Of a stretch of 64,000 nucleotides of DNA, positions 6,967 to 16,899 are shown one piece after another. The notes below the pieces were generated by a model that saw only the letters and a program-made list of their open reading frames with translations, was not told the origin of the DNA and did not search any database. The translations under genes were made by a program, and so were the position numbers. Source of the DNA: Cellulomonas denverensis (GTDB lineage: Bacteria; Actinomycetota; Actinomycetes; Actinomycetales; Cellulomonadaceae); NCBI RefSeq assembly GCF_012396125.1, contig NZ_JAAXOX010000001.1:124001-188000 (forward strand). Direction: 5' to 3'. Each line of letters opens with the position of its first letter. Positions within the stretch are counted from its first letter, which is position 1.

Positions 6967-8252
6967 AGCAGCCGCTCCCCTCGCAGCACGGCGATGATGA
7001 AGTCGGTGGAGGTCTCCGGCGTGGTGTCCGGGTTCACCGACGCCGGCGGATGCCAGGTCTCCTGCAGTCCCTGGGAGACCTCGTTGTAGTACGGGGTCTG
7101 CGGCCGGGGAGCCGCCTGCTCCAGCGACTGGCGGATCTGGTCCGCCATCGGGAAGGTGTCCTGCACCTCGGGGTCGTCGTAGGCAGTGGTGTTGGCCGGC
7201 GGGTTGCCGTTGGTGACGAAGTAGGCCGCCTGGTTCTCCGGCTGCACGATGCACTCGGCCGCCTGGTAGGCCAGGTCGGGGTGCTTGCTGAACGCGCCGA
7301 CGCCGAGGTTGATCCCACCGTAGGGCGGTGCCGCGTCCTCGCCCTCGTTGACCTGCGGGTAGATCGCCCAGCCCACGTCGTCCAGCACCGCCTGGTCCAG
7401 CGTGCCGTCCTCGACCGCGGCCTGCATCGCCGGCCAGACGAACGGCCAGTTGACCATGAACGAGCCGGAGTCACCCTGGAACCGGGACAGCGAGGCGTTC
7501 TCGTCCTGGGTCGGCAGGCCCGGGCCGCCGAGCCCGTCGCGGCCGATCTCGCCGATGATCCGGGCCGCCTCCCGTCCGGCGTCCGACTCCAGGCCCAGCT
7601 TCATGTCCTCGGCGTCCGCCTCCGGCGTCTCGACGATCTGCCCGCCGGCGGACTCGACCAGCGCGTTGATCCAGACCGTGTACGCCTCGGCCTTGATGCC
7701 CTGCACCCCGAGGATCTTGTCCTGGTCGCGGGCGGCGTCCATCACCTGGTCCCAGGTGACCGGCTGGGACATGTCCAGCCCGGCCGCCTCGGCCACCGAG
7801 GTGCGGTACCAGAGCAGCTGGGTGTTCGCCCAGAACGGGACGGTCACCAGTTCCCCGTCCCAGCTCGCACCGGCCAGCGCACCCTGGGCGACGTCCTGGC
7901 TGACCCGCTCGGCGACGTCGTCCGGCACCGGCGCCAGGAAACCGGCGTTGGCCAGCTCGGGGATGAACGGGGGATCCAGGCTCATCAGGTCGATCGAGGA
8001 GTCCGACGCCGCCAGCCGCCGGGCCAGTTGCTCGCGTTGCGAACTCGCCTCCCGGGGCAGCACGGAGACCTCGATCCGGTAGGCGCCGTCGGACGCCTCC
8101 GTGCACTGGCGCGCCAGGTCCGCCTGTCCCCCGGCATCGGGGTTGGTGTACCAGGTCAGTACCGGCGTGTCGTCGGAGGGGGCACAGGCGGCCAGCGTTG
8201 CCGCCAGCACCAGCCCCGTTGCCGCGGCGATCGACTTCGACCGTCTCTGCAC
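6963..8252 (-). CDS. LpqY-like sugar-binding lipoprotein of ABC transporter
   Basis: Extracytoplasmic solute-binding protein of 429 residues, anchored by a lipid. The lipobox LAAC gives Cys23 after a basic start and hydrophobic core. The early mature region (YTNPDAGGQADLARQC, then VSVLPREASSQREQLARRLA, then DLMSLDPPFIPELANAGFL) resembles mycobacterial LpqY, the trehalose-binding protein of LpqY-SugABC. Trehalose is therefore the leading substrate, but maltose or other disaccharides are not excluded. It is first in the four-gene operon, divergent from the carbonic anhydrase gene across 130 bases. The GTG start has AGGTGA upstream. Confidence 0.85.
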   Translation of the reverse strand: MQRRSKSIAAATGLVLAATLAACAPSDDTPVLTWYTNPDAGGQADLARQCTEASDGAYRIEVSVLPREASSQREQLARRLAASDSSIDLMSLDPPFIPELANAGFLAPVPDDVAERVSQDVAQGALAGASWDGELVTVPFWANTQLLWYRTSVAEAAGLDMSQPVTWDQVMDAARDQDKILGVQGIKAEAYTVWINALVESAGGQIVETPEADAEDMKLGLESDAGREAARIIGEIGRDGLGGPGLPTQDENASLSRFQGDSGSFMVNWPFVWPAMQAAVEDGTLDQAVLDDVGWAIYPQVNEGEDAAPPYGGINLGVGAFSKHPDLAYQAAECIVQPENQAAYFVTNGNPPANTTAYDDPEVQDTFPMADQIRQSLEQAAPRPQTPYYNEVSQGLQETWHPPASVNPDTTPETSTDFIIAVLRGERLL

Positions 8253-8382
8253 CGTTCACCTGCCTCGTCGTCCGGATGTGCGGCGCATTCGCCTGGGACC
8301 AGTGCTACCCCGTGCGGTTGCTGTGTGCCACCGGAGCGACCCTGCGACCGGAGCATTCGGTGGATGGTGGGACGATGGGCCT

Positions 8383-9036
8383 ATGTCGCAGCTGACCCCG
8401 ACCCAGGCCTGGACCGCGCTCCGTGAGGGCAACGACCGCTTCGTCCGCGGGGAGATGGAGCACCCCTCCCAGGGCATCGACCGGCGCGCGGAGGTGGTCG
8501 CCTCCCAGCACCCGTTCGCGGTGCTGTTCGGCTGCTCGGACTCCCGGGTGGCCTCGGAGATCATCTTCGACCAGGGTCTGGGCGACCTGTTCGTGGTCCG
8601 CACCGCCGGGCACGTGCTGGACACCACCGTGATCGGCTCGATCGAGTACGGCGTGGAGGTGCTCGGCGCCCCGCTGGTGGTCGTCCTCGGCCACGAGTCC
8701 TGCGGGGCGGTGGCCGCCGCGACCGCGGCCCTGACCACCGGCGAGCAGGCCCGCGGCTTCGTCCGGGCGGTGGTGGACCGGGTGATCCCGTCCATCGTCT
8801 CGCTGGCGCACGACCCGAACGGCGGGCAGACCGACCTGACCAAGGTGTCCGCCGCCGAGCTGGGCCACGAGCACGTCCGGCACACCGTGGACATGCTGCG
8901 CGGCTACTCGGTGTCGCTGGCCGAGGCGATCGACCAGGGCCGGGTGGCCGTCGTCGGCGTGGAGTACACCCTGACCGACGGGGTCGCGCATCTCACCTCC
9001 GCGATCGGTGACGTCGGCGAGACCCCGGAGTCCTGA
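8383..9036 (+). CDS. Beta-class carbonic anhydrase
   Basis: Zinc enzyme interconverting CO2 and bicarbonate. The 217-residue protein has all metal and catalytic landmarks: CSDSRV gives Cys51, the Asp53-Arg55 dyad follows, and GHESCG gives His104 and Cys107. The C-terminal part ([15 protein letters not shown]) matches the end of the fold. The ATG at 8383 begins the family N-terminus ([20 protein letters not shown]); the longer open frame upstream overlaps the divergent operon and is not credible. fumC follows after 22 bases and is probably co-transcribed. Confidence 0.93.
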   Translation: MSQLTPTQAWTALREGNDRFVRGEMEHPSQGIDRRAEVVASQHPFAVLFGCSDSRVASEIIFDQGLGDLFVVRTAGHVLDTTVIGSIEYGVEVLGAPLVVVLGHESCGAVAAATAALTTGEQARGFVRAVVDRVIPSIVSLAHDPNGGQTDLTKVSAAELGHEHVRHTVDMLRGYSVSLAEAIDQGRVAVVGVEYTLTDGVAHLTSAIGDVGETPES

Positions 9037-9058
9037 TCGGATGGCAGGATGGCCCGCC

Positions 9059-10474
9059 ATGAGCTCGAACGCCGATGACGCCGCCACCGAGTACCGGATC
9101 GAACACGACACGATGGGTGAGGTCCGGGTCCCGGTCCACGCCCTGTACCGCGCCCAGACCCAACGCGCGGTGGAGAACTTCCCGATCTCCGGGACCGGGC
9201 TGGAGCGCGGGCACATCGCGGCGCTGGCCCGGGTGAAGAAGGCCGCCGCCCGCGCCAACGCCGAACTGGGCATCCTGGACGCCCCGGTCGCCGAGGCGAT
9301 CGTGGCCGCCGCGGACGAGGTCGCCGACGGGCGGCACGACGCGCACTTCCCGGTGGATGTGTTCCAGACCGGGTCCGGGACCAGCTCGAACATGAACATG
9401 AACGAGGTGCTGGCCACGCTGGCCACCCGATCGCTGGGCGCCGACGTGCACCCCAACGACCAGGTCAACGCCTCGCAGTCCTCCAACGACGTGTTCCCCA
9501 CCTCGGTGCACGTGGCCGCCACCGCCGCACTGGTCGACGACGTGGTGCCGGCCCTGGACCACCTGGCGTCCGCGCTGGAGCGCCTGGCCGCCAAGCACGC
9601 CGGGGACGTGAAGTCCGGCCGCACCCACCTGATGGACGCCACCCCGGTCACCTTCGGCCAGGAGTTCGGTGGCTACGCCGCGGCGGTCCGCTACGGCATC
9701 GAGCGGGTCCGGGCCGCGCTGCCCCGGGTGGCCGAAGTCCCGCTGGGCGGGACGGCGGTGGGCACCGGAATCAACACCCCGGCGGGCTTCCCGCAGCGGG
9801 TGATCGAGCTGCTGGCCGAGGACACCGGCCTGCCGCTGACCGAGGCCCGCGACCACTTCGAGGCGCAGGGTGCCCGGGACGGGCTGGTCGAACTGTCCGG
9901 GGCGCTGCGCACCGTGGCGGTCAGCCTGACCAAGATCTGCAACGACCTGCGCTGGATGGGGTCCGGCCCGAACACCGGCCTGGCCGAGATCCGGATCCCC
10001 GACCTGCAGCCCGGGTCGTCGATCATGCCGGGCAAGGTGAACCCGGTGATCTGCGAGGCGGTGCTGATGGTCTGCGCCCGGGTGGTCGGCAACGACGCCA
10101 CGGTCGCCTGGGCCGGGGCCAGCGGCAGCTTCGAGCTGAACGTGCAGATCCCGGTGATGGGCCAGGCGCTGCTGGAGTCCGAGCGGCTGATCGCGAACGC
10201 CGCCCGGGTGCTGGCGGACAAGACCCTGGACGGCCTGGAGGTCGACGTGGAGCGCGGCCGGGCCTATGCCGGGTCCTCGCCGTCGATCGTCACCCCGCTG
10301 AACCGGGTGGTCGGCTACGAGGCCGCCGCCAAGATCGCCAAGCACGCGGTGGCGCACCAGCTCACGGTCCGGGACGCGGTGATCGACCTCGGGTACGTCG
10401 GGCGGGGCGAGATCAGCACCGAGCAGCTGGACCAGGCCCTGGACCTGCTGCGGATGACCCGCCCCGCCCGCTGA
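9059..10474 (+). CDS. fumC: Class II fumarate hydratase
   Basis: TCA-cycle enzyme hydrating fumarate to L-malate; cytoplasmic homotetramer, oxygen-stable. The 471-residue length is typical. The superfamily signature [11 protein letters not shown] lies at residues 319-329 with the catalytic serine loop, and [14 protein letters not shown] and the [18 protein letters not shown] segment (as HPNDQ..SSND) are the other two conserved regions. The ATG at 9059 has AGGA eight bases upstream; earlier in-frame starts (9041) lack one. It ends 7 bases before the stop of the convergent chemoreceptor gene. Confidence 0.96.
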   Translation: MSSNADDAATEYRIEHDTMGEVRVPVHALYRAQTQRAVENFPISGTGLERGHIAALARVKKAAARANAELGILDAPVAEAIVAAADEVADGRHDAHFPVDVFQTGSGTSSNMNMNEVLATLATRSLGADVHPNDQVNASQSSNDVFPTSVHVAATAALVDDVVPALDHLASALERLAAKHAGDVKSGRTHLMDATPVTFGQEFGGYAAAVRYGIERVRAALPRVAEVPLGGTAVGTGINTPAGFPQRVIELLAEDTGLPLTEARDHFEAQGARDGLVELSGALRTVAVSLTKICNDLRWMGSGPNTGLAEIRIPDLQPGSSIMPGKVNPVICEAVLMVCARVVGNDATVAWAGASGSFELNVQIPVMGQALLESERLIANAARVLADKTLDGLEVDVERGRAYAGSSPSIVTPLNRVVGYEAAAKIAKHAVAHQLTVRDAVIDLGYVGRGEISTEQLDQALDLLRMTRPAR

Positions 10475-10481
10475 CGCCCGC

Positions 10482-12512
10482 TCAGCGGCCGGCGGTCTCC
10501 AGGGTGAACGCCTGGGCGCCGGCCGCGAGCTCCGCGGCCACCCCACCGAGGTCCACCACGGCCTGCCGCACCGCGGCCGCCCCGTCGAAGGCCTGACCGG
10601 CCGCCTCGGCGACGTCGGCGGCCGACCCGGCGATGTCCACCGAGCTCTCGGCCGCCACCACCAGGTTCCGCTCGATCTCCGAGGTGGTGGCGGCCTGCTC
10701 CTCGACCACCGCCGACACCGCGCCCTGCAACTCGTCCACGGTGCTGATCGCCCGCGAGATCCGGGCCACCGACGCCTGCACGTCCGCCGCGTCCGCGGTG
10801 ACCGCCTCCAGCACCGGGGCGATGGTGCCCAGCGCGCTGGACGTCTGCTGGGCCAGGTCCTTGACCTCCCCGGCGACCACCGCGAAGCCCGCACCGGCCG
10901 ACCCGGCCCGTGCCGCCTCGATGCTCGCGTTCAGCGCCAGCAGGTGGGTCTGCCCGGCGATGGCGGTCACCGAGTCCAGCACCGCCGCGATCCGGGAGCT
11001 CGACGCTGCCAGCCGGTCCGCGGCAGCCGCCGCCTCGGCGGTCACCCCCACCGCCTGGGTCGCCTCGTCCGAGGCCGAGCTGACGTCCTTGGCGACCGAC
11101 TCGATCGAGGCGCGCATCTCGGTCATCGCGGCGGTGACGGTCTGCACCTCCCCGCTGACCACGGTGGCGCTGCCCGCTGCGCCCTCCGCCCGGGACACGG
11201 TCCGCCCCGCCGCCTGCTCCAGCGTGCCGGAGGACCCGTCCAGCCGGCCGGCGGTCGAGCGCACCGCATCCGCACCGGAGCGCATCCGGGCCAGGGCGCC
11301 GCGCATCCCGTCGATCGCCTCGCCCAGCGCGGTGCCCATCGCGCCGATCTCGTCCTGGCCCTCACCGGTGACCCGCACCGACAGGTCGCGGTCCGCCACC
11401 CGCCGCAGCGCCGCGGTCAACCGGCCGACCCGGGCCACGATCCGGCCGGACAGCAGCACCACCAGGGCGACCGCGAGCGCCGCGACCAGCAACCCGGCGA
11501 CCAGCAGCGTGACCACCAACGTCCGGGAGCCCGCCGCCAGATCCGCCGACACCGACCGCAGATCCGCGTCGAAGCCCCACGCCGCGACCGTCCAGCCCCA
11601 GGGCTCGTAGGCCGCCAGCTGCACGGTCGCGTCGCCCACCCGGATCGTGTCGGTGTCCGCCACCAGGTCCGCCGGCTGCACCGGGTTGTCCGCCGGCGGA
11701 GCGACCACCCAGTTCCCATCGGCGTCGGCCACGGTCAGGTAGCCGTGCTCCCCGACGGTCACCGCCGCCAGCGCCTCCCGCAGCGGCGCGTCCACCTCCG
11801 CCTGCGGCACCCCGACGAACAGCCCGCCGACCACCTGGCCGTCGACCTGGATCGGGGCGTACGCGGTCACGTACGGCTGCCCGACCACCTGCGCCGTACC
11901 GTGATACGGCTGCCCGGACAGCAGCGCCGCGACCACCGCATTCGGGCTGCCGTCGGCGTTGGTCGCCCCGATCGCGGTGCCGATCGCCCGCTGCCCGTCC
12001 GCCGTGGTGACGCTGGTGGCGACCCGGAGCATGGTGCCCTCCTCGTCCACCCGCTGGAACACCGTCACCGCCGCACCGAGCAGGCCGGCGATGTCGTCCA
12101 CCACCGGCACCACGGCCGCCGGGTCGGTGGTGTGCCCGAGCCAGGTGCCGCCGACCTGCAACCGGGGCAGATCGACCTCCCGGACGTCACCGGTGCCCTG
12201 GTCGGTCACGGTCCAGTGTTCCGGCTCGGCGAAGGACACCGGCCCGGCCGCGGCGAACCGCTGTTCGGCGACCGCGAGGTTGCCCGCCATCCGTTCGGTC
12301 ACGGTCTCCACCTGGGTGCTCACCAGGGTGACCGCCTGCTGGGTGGTCTGGGACATCGAGTCGGAGGTCAGCCGGTCGACATTGCGGCCGGCGTCATCGG
12401 CCAGACCGGCCACCTGCCACCCGCCGATCGCGGTCAGCAGGACGGCGGTCGCCACGACGGCTCCGGCGCCGGTGGCGACGAGCTGGGCACGCAGGGAGGT
12501 ACGCAGACGCAC
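10482..12512 (-). CDS. Methyl-accepting chemotaxis protein with double-Cache sensor
   Basis: A 676-residue transmembrane chemoreceptor. There is one membrane helix near residues 10-30, then an extracellular sensor of about 290 residues with a dCache/sCache look ([11 protein letters not shown], then [14 protein letters not shown]). A second helix lies near residues 328-353, followed by HAMP and a long coiled-coil signalling domain. The hairpin tip shows the invariant [14 protein letters not shown] and [14 protein letters not shown]. No che or flagellar genes are visible in the window, so partner and output are unknown. The ligand cannot be inferred, though Cache domains often bind small organic acids or amino acids. 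Confidence 0.92.
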   Translation of the reverse strand: MRLRTSLRAQLVATGAGAVVATAVLLTAIGGWQVAGLADDAGRNVDRLTSDSMSQTTQQAVTLVSTQVETVTERMAGNLAVAEQRFAAAGPVSFAEPEHWTVTDQGTGDVREVDLPRLQVGGTWLGHTTDPAAVVPVVDDIAGLLGAAVTVFQRVDEEGTMLRVATSVTTADGQRAIGTAIGATNADGSPNAVVAALLSGQPYHGTAQVVGQPYVTAYAPIQVDGQVVGGLFVGVPQAEVDAPLREALAAVTVGEHGYLTVADADGNWVVAPPADNPVQPADLVADTDTIRVGDATVQLAAYEPWGWTVAAWGFDADLRSVSADLAAGSRTLVVTLLVAGLLVAALAVALVVLLSGRIVARVGRLTAALRRVADRDLSVRVTGEGQDEIGAMGTALGEAIDGMRGALARMRSGADAVRSTAGRLDGSSGTLEQAAGRTVSRAEGAAGSATVVSGEVQTVTAAMTEMRASIESVAKDVSSASDEATQAVGVTAEAAAAADRLAASSSRIAAVLDSVTAIAGQTHLLALNASIEAARAGSAGAGFAVVAGEVKDLAQQTSSALGTIAPVLEAVTADAADVQASVARISRAISTVDELQGAVSAVVEEQAATTSEIERNLVVAAESSVDIAGSAADVAEAAGQAFDGAAAVRQAVVDLGGVAAELAAGAQAFTLETAGR

Positions 12513-12640
12513 GGGGGTCTCCAGGGCGGTGTCGGTGTCGCAGGGTCCCCCGTCACCCGCGTGGATGCCGCACCCATCGGCCCCCCGGTACCCCAGCTGA
12601 GCGATCCGCCGGGTGAGACGGCAGATTCACCCGCCCGCGG

Positions 12641-13126
12641 TCAGCCGTGCCGGTCGACGCGGACCAGCACCCGGGACAGCAGCCCCGCGAGGTGATCGAG
12701 CTCCTCGGAGTCCAGGCCGTCGATCGCCTCCCGCTCCACGGCGGTGCGCACCGGGATCAGCCGGTCGACGGTCGCCCGGCCCTGCTCGGTCAGGGACAGC
12801 AGCACGCCCCGGCGGTCGCGGTCGGGCACGGTGCGGTGGATCAGCCCGGCGCGTTCCAGGGCGTCCCCGCGCTTGGTGATCGCGGCGCCGGAGGCCTGGG
12901 TGACGGTGGACACCTCGCTGGCGCGCATCGGGCGGTCCGCACGGCGCAGGGCGCTGAGCAGGTCGAGCTCGGTGCGGGTCAGCCCGGAACCGGCCAGCGC
13001 CTCGTCGATGTGCGCGGTGAGCAGCGACGCGATCCGGGAGATGCGGGCGACGACCTCGGCGGGGGCGGTGTCCAGCTCCGGCAGGGTGCGCGCCCACTCG
13101 GCGCGGAGGCGGTCGACGTAGTCCAC
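12641..13126 (-). CDS. MarR-family transcriptional regulator
   Basis: A 161-residue winged-helix repressor. The central DNA-binding part (LTRTELDLLSALRR, SEVSTVTQASGAAITKRGDA as recognition helix, then the wing DRDRRGVLLSLTEQG) is typical MarR. It is divergent from the FUSC transporter gene with a 7-8-7 dyad between them, the usual arrangement for a MarR repressor controlling an exporter and itself. The GTG start lies 6 bases after a TAGGCT box, so the message may be leaderless. The effector may be an aromatic or phenolic compound, by family analogy only. Confidence 0.9.
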   Translation of the reverse strand: MDYVDRLRAEWARTLPELDTAPAEVVARISRIASLLTAHIDEALAGSGLTRTELDLLSALRRADRPMRASEVSTVTQASGAAITKRGDALERAGLIHRTVPDRDRRGVLLSLTEQGRATVDRLIPVRTAVEREAIDGLDSEELDHLAGLLSRVLVRVDRHG

Positions 13127-13144
13127 CCGGCCAGCCTACCGACC

Positions 13145-13166
13145 GGTGTTTCACAGGTAAAACACC
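13145..13166 (+). promoter_or_regulatory. Candidate MarR operator (GGTGTTT-N8-AAACACC)
   Basis: A perfect 7-base dyad with an 8-base spacer in the 58-base gap between marR and the FUSC gene. It covers the -35 side of the FUSC promoter, where a bound dimer would block RNA polymerase. The site is seen directly; the regulator assignment is inferred from adjacency. Confidence 0.6.
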
Positions 13167-13176
13167 AGGGTAGAAT
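13150..13176 (+). promoter_or_regulatory. Promoter of the FUSC gene (leaderless)
   Basis: -35 TTCACA (13150-13155), a 15-base spacer and -10 TAGAAT (13171-13176). The GTG start lies 8 bases after the -10, so the transcript probably starts at or very near the start codon. The spacer is a little short. Confidence 0.55.
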
Positions 13177-13184
13177 CAGTCCTC

Positions 13185-14378
13185 GTGTCCCACCGCCTCA
13201 CCCTGATCCGCGACCTCGCCCACCCCGACCAGTTCCGCGCCGCGCTGCGCCTGAACCGGGCCTCCGGCACCCTCGGCGGCGCGGTGCGCTGCGGCGTGAC
13301 GGTGACGCTGGCCTTCCTGGTCGTGGCGCTCATCGGGCACGCCGAGCTGGCCGGGTTCGCCTCGCTGGGCGCGCTGGCCTCGCTGTTCGGCCGGGACGAG
13401 CCGTACCCCTGGCGCTGGCGGCTGATGACCCTGGGTGGACTGTCGCTGACCGCCTCGGTGACGCTGTGCGCGACGCTGACCGCCCTCGGTGCGCCCGCGG
13501 CGCTGCTGCTGATCGCGATCGCGGCGATCGCCGCCCTGGCCACCGCGGCCTGCGCGCTGCTGCGGACCGGCCCGCCCGGCGGCACGATCGTGATCTTCGC
13601 CGCCGGTGCCGGGATGGCGCCGCTGACCGGGCCCGCGGTCACGGCCGTGGGCGAGCGGACGCTCACCACCCTGCTCGGCGCCGGGATCGCGGTGCTGGTG
13701 TGCAACGCCGGGGCTATGCTCCGCCGGATCCGGCGACTGCCGCTGGGCACCCGGCCGCGACCGCGTGACCTGATCCGGGGCGCCGACCGGTCGGTGTTGT
13801 CCGCAGCCGGGATCGTGCTGTGCGGCTCGCTGGTCGCCGGCACCGTGGCGACGCTCGCGGGCTGGGGGCACCCGGCGTGGGCGGCGATGGGGGCGACCGC
13901 CGTGCTGCACGGCCGGGACATCCACCACATGGGCCAGCGGGCGATCCAGCGCGGACTCGGCACGGTCGGCGGCGCGGCGATCGCGATCCCGCTGCTCGGA
14001 GCGGAGCTGCCGTTCTGGGCGGTGGCGGTGCTGGTGGTGATCCTGCAGACCGTGACCGAGGTGGTGGTCGCCCGGCACTACGGGCTGGCCATGCTCACGA
14101 TCACCCCGATGGCGCTGCTGATGACCTCGATCGGTTCCGGCGCACAGCCGCTCGGCCTCGGTGCGGACCGGGTGCTGGACACCCTGATGGGCGCCCTGGT
14201 CGGCGTGCTGGTCGCCGTGGCCGCGGCCCGGCCGGGCACCCCGGCCACCGAGGACGGCGACCCGGCGTCCGAGACCGCCGACCTGGTGGCCGAGGCGGAG
14301 ATCGCCGTCATCCAGGCGGTCCCGGACGACGGCGACCCCACCGGCCTCAGAGCTCCAGCCCCTCCAGCATCTCGGTGA
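13185..14378 (+). CDS. FUSC family (fusaric-acid-resistance-like) membrane protein
   Basis: A 397-residue protein with two blocks of five or so hydrophobic helices (about residues 30-180 and 205-345), linked by a basic segment ([16 protein letters not shown]). This is the half-length FUSC/aromatic-acid-exporter architecture. Such proteins are thought to export aromatic acids or related toxic compounds. Control by the divergent MarR is likely from the shared operator. The last 32 bases overlap the convergent phoH gene's 3' end, and the protein ends in an acidic, Pro/Ala-rich tail. Confidence 0.8.
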   Translation: MSHRLTLIRDLAHPDQFRAALRLNRASGTLGGAVRCGVTVTLAFLVVALIGHAELAGFASLGALASLFGRDEPYPWRWRLMTLGGLSLTASVTLCATLTALGAPAALLLIAIAAIAALATAACALLRTGPPGGTIVIFAAGAGMAPLTGPAVTAVGERTLTTLLGAGIAVLVCNAGAMLRRIRRLPLGTRPRPRDLIRGADRSVLSAAGIVLCGSLVAGTVATLAGWGHPAWAAMGATAVLHGRDIHHMGQRAIQRGLGTVGGAAIAIPLLGAELPFWAVAVLVVILQTVTEVVVARHYGLAMLTITPMALLMTSIGSGAQPLGLGADRVLDTLMGALVGVLVAVAAARPGTPATEDGDPASETADLVAEAEIAVIQAVPDDGDPTGLRAPAPPASR

Positions 14379-15684
14379 CCAGGGCGGCCACCGGCGACCG
14401 CTCGGAACGGGTCAGCGTGACGTGCCCGAACAGCGGGTGGCCCTTGAGCGTCTCCACCACCGCGGCGACCCCGTCGTGCCGGCCGACCCGCAGGTTGTCC
14501 CGCTGGGCCACGTCGTGGGTGAGCACCACCCGCGAGCTCTGGCCGATCCGGGACAGCACGGTCAGCAGGACGTTGCGCTCCAGCGACTGGGCCTCGTCCA
14601 CGATCACGAAGGCGTCGTGCAGCGAGCGCCCGCGGATGTGGGTCAGCGGCAGCACCTCCAGGATGTCCCGGTCCATCACCTCCTCGACCACCTCGCGGCT
14701 GACCAGCGCGCCGAGGGTGTCGAAGACCGCCTGGGCCCACGGGTTCATCTTCTCGGCCTCGCTGCCGGGCAGGTAGCCGAGCTCCTGGCCGCCCACCGCG
14801 TACAGCGGCCGGAACACCATCACCTTGCGGTGCTGCCGGCGCTCCAGCACCGCCTCCAGCCCGGCGCACAGCGCCAGCGCGGACTTGCCGGTGCCGGCCC
14901 GGCCGCCGAGCGAGACGATGCCGATCTCCTGGTCCAGCAGCAGGTCGATCGCCACCCGCTGCTCCGCCGACCGCCCGTGCAGCCCGAACACGTCCTGGTC
15001 GCCGCGCACCAGCTGGATGTGCTTGTCCGCGGTCACCCGGCCCAGCGCCGACCCGCGCGGGCTGTGCAGCACCAGCCCGGTGTGGCAGAGCAGGTCGACC
15101 GGCGCGGGTAGGTCGTCGCGCCCGGTGCCGTCCAGGCCGACCAGCGGCAGCGACTCGTGCTCCCACAGGTCGGCCATCTGCTGCTCGGTCAGCTGCAGCT
15201 CGTCCATCCCGGTCCAGCCGGACTCGGCGGCCAGCTCGTGCCGGTACTCCTCGGCCCGCAGCCCGATGGCGGAGGCCTTGATCCGCATCGGCAGGTCCTT
15301 GGACACCACGGTGACGTCCTTGCCCTCGGCGGCCAGGTTCGCGGCCACGGCGAGGATGCGCGAGTCGTTGTCCCCGAGCCGGAAGCCGGCGGGCAGCGCA
15401 TCGGGGTCGGTGTGGTTCAGCTCGACCCACAGCGTGCCGCCTTGGTCGCCGATCGGGATCGGGGCGTCCAGCCCGCCGTGTTCCAGCCGGAGTTCGTCCA
15501 GCATGCGCAGGGCGGCGCGGGCGAAGAAGCCGAGCTCGGCGTGGTGGCGCTTGGCCTCCAGCTCGGTGATCACCACCAGCGGGAGGACGACGTCGTGTTC
15601 GGCGAAGCGGCGGACCGCCCGCGGGTCGGAGAGCAGGACCGACGTGTCGAGGACGTGGGTCCGGGTACCCGGAGTGCTGACCAC
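14347..15684 (-). CDS. phoH2: PhoH family protein with N-terminal PIN domain (PhoH2)
   Basis: A 445-residue fusion. The N-terminal PIN nuclease domain (residues about 8-150) has acidic residues in [20 protein letters not shown] and [12 protein letters not shown]. The C-terminal PhoH ATPase has Walker [10 protein letters not shown], Walker [10 protein letters not shown] and the Arg-containing [12 protein letters not shown] segment. Mycobacterial PhoH2 is an ATP-dependent RNA helicase/ribonuclease. The GTG start has GGAGG about 8 bases upstream. It is convergent with, and overlaps by 32 bases, the FUSC gene. A leader of about 190 bases precedes it. Confidence 0.92.
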   Translation of the reverse strand: MVSTPGTRTHVLDTSVLLSDPRAVRRFAEHDVVLPLVVITELEAKRHHAELGFFARAALRMLDELRLEHGGLDAPIPIGDQGGTLWVELNHTDPDALPAGFRLGDNDSRILAVAANLAAEGKDVTVVSKDLPMRIKASAIGLRAEEYRHELAAESGWTGMDELQLTEQQMADLWEHESLPLVGLDGTGRDDLPAPVDLLCHTGLVLHSPRGSALGRVTADKHIQLVRGDQDVFGLHGRSAEQRVAIDLLLDQEIGIVSLGGRAGTGKSALALCAGLEAVLERRQHRKVMVFRPLYAVGGQELGYLPGSEAEKMNPWAQAVFDTLGALVSREVVEEVMDRDILEVLPLTHIRGRSLHDAFVIVDEAQSLERNVLLTVLSRIGQSSRVVLTHDVAQRDNLRVGRHDGVAAVVETLKGHPLFGHVTLTRSERSPVAALVTEMLEGLEL

Positions 15685-15888
15685 GGCTGACTCCCTCCGG
15701 CGCCGCTGCTACCAGCGCCGAATCGGGCCTCCCTCGCCCACCCGGCAACGCACCGGCGGACGAGCGGCGGCGGGATGAGGGCGGGCGGCCCAGGAGTCGG
15801 GCCGGATCCGGCCCTCCTCCGCAGAGCTCGGATGCTCCATGGGCTGGCCTCCCGGGGACGGCTGGTGCCGTCCGTTGGGGCGACGCTA
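15685..15888 (-). promoter_or_regulatory. Promoter and long, structured leader of phoH2
   Basis: On the minus strand a TAGCGT -10 box (15883-15888) would start transcription near 15875, leaving about 190 untranslated bases. The leader holds a perfect 16-base palindrome (GGGCCGGATCCGGCCC) inside a larger GGAG...CTCC stem, and a second small hairpin ACGG...CCGT just after the start. I recognise no known riboswitch. Upstream to 15960 nothing else is visible. Confidence 0.4.
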
Positions 15889-15960
15889 AGCCTGCCCGCC
15901 CACAGCCCCGTGATCCGGCCCCGGTGTGTCGCGGCTCACAGCGAGGATTTCACCTGGCCG

Positions 15961-16722
15961 TCATTTTCCGCGGCGCCGGTCCCGGGCGGCGTAGTCGCGC
16001 ATCGCCCGCAGGAAGTCCACCCGCCGGAAGTCCGGCCAGTAGGCCTCGCAGAAGTAGAACTCGGTGTGCACGCTCTGCCAGAGCATGAACCCGCCCAGCC
16101 GCTGCTCCCCGGAGGTGCGGATCACCAGATCGGGGTCGGGCTGGCCCTTGGTGTACAGGTGGTCGGCGATGTGCTCGACGTCGAAGCTGGCGGCGATCTC
16201 GTCCAGGGTGGCGCCGTCGGCGGCCCGCTCGCGCAGGTACGACCGCACCGCATCCGCGATCTCCCGCCGCCCGCCGTAGCCGATCGCCACGTTGACGTGC
16301 AGGCCGGTGATGTCGGTGGTCGCCGCCTCGGCGTCCTGCAACACCTGCGCGGTGCTCTCCGGCAGCAGGTCGAGCGACCCGACCGCCTGCAACCGCCAGC
16401 GCCGGGTGGCTGCCAGTTCCCGCACCGCATCCTCGATGATGCCGAGCAGCGGGGTCAGCTCCTCCGGGTCCCGGCTGAGATTGTCGGTGGACAGCATCCA
16501 CAGCGTGACGACCTCGACGCCGATCTCCTCGGACCAGGCGAGCACGTCCGCGATCCGGTCCGCGCCGCGCCGGTGCCCGGTGGCGGTGGACTCGCCCAGG
16601 CTGCGGGCCCAGCGGCGGTTGCCGTCCAGGATCACGCCGATGTGCCGGGGCAGCTGTTCCCGGGGCAACGAGGAGGCGAGCCGCCGCTCGTACAACCCGT
16701 ACAGCGGGTGGGGCAGACGCAC
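15961..16722 (-). CDS. (2Z)-isoprenyl diphosphate synthase (UppS family)
   Basis: A 253-residue cis-prenyltransferase that condenses isopentenyl diphosphate to Z-prenyl diphosphates for polyprenyl phosphate carriers of the cell envelope. HIGVILDGNRRWAR gives the catalytic Asp33; the substrate-binding region DPDLVIRTSGEQRLGGFMLW and FYFCEAYWPDF close the fold. The start of the protein (VRLPHPLYGLYERRL) resembles the mycobacterial short-chain Z-FPP synthase Rv1086 rather than the longer UppS. The GTG has GAGGAG 8 bases upstream. Its divergence from the TrhA gene matches Rv1085c-Rv1086. Confidence 0.9.
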   Translation of the reverse strand: MRLPHPLYGLYERRLASSLPREQLPRHIGVILDGNRRWARSLGESTATGHRRGADRIADVLAWSEEIGVEVVTLWMLSTDNLSRDPEELTPLLGIIEDAVRELAATRRWRLQAVGSLDLLPESTAQVLQDAEAATTDITGLHVNVAIGYGGRREIADAVRSYLRERAADGATLDEIAASFDVEHIADHLYTKGQPDPDLVIRTSGEQRLGGFMLWQSVHTEFYFCEAYWPDFRRVDFLRAMRDYAARDRRRGK

Positions 16723-16835
16723 GGTGGCGGCTCCTCGACAGGGTCGGATCGGACGGGGATCACCGTACCGGGAGCACGCGCCCGATCCCGGCGTGGCGGA
16801 CGTGCCCCGCGGGGAGGAATCGTGCAGACCGCACG

Positions 16836-16855
16836 AACCTACGGTGCCGTAAGTT
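16836..16855 (+). promoter_or_regulatory. 20-bp operator-like palindrome upstream of the TrhA gene
   Basis: AACCTACGGTGCCGTAAGTT reads as two 9-base arms around TG with 8 of 9 bases matching. It lies 44 bases before the TrhA start and overlaps possible -10 boxes (TAAGTT 16850-16855, TACGCT 16855-16860). The form is that of a TetR-family operator. No TetR gene is in the window, so the regulator would be encoded elsewhere. Confidence 0.6.
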
Positions 16856-16899
16856 ACGCTCGTCGCGTCGTCGATCCACACCCCACCAGGAGGTCAGCC

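Noticed and set aside
15685..15960. ydaO/c-di-AMP or 6C-type RNA upstream of phoH2
   Set aside because: The conserved core sequences of those RNAs could not be found; only generic hairpins are visible.
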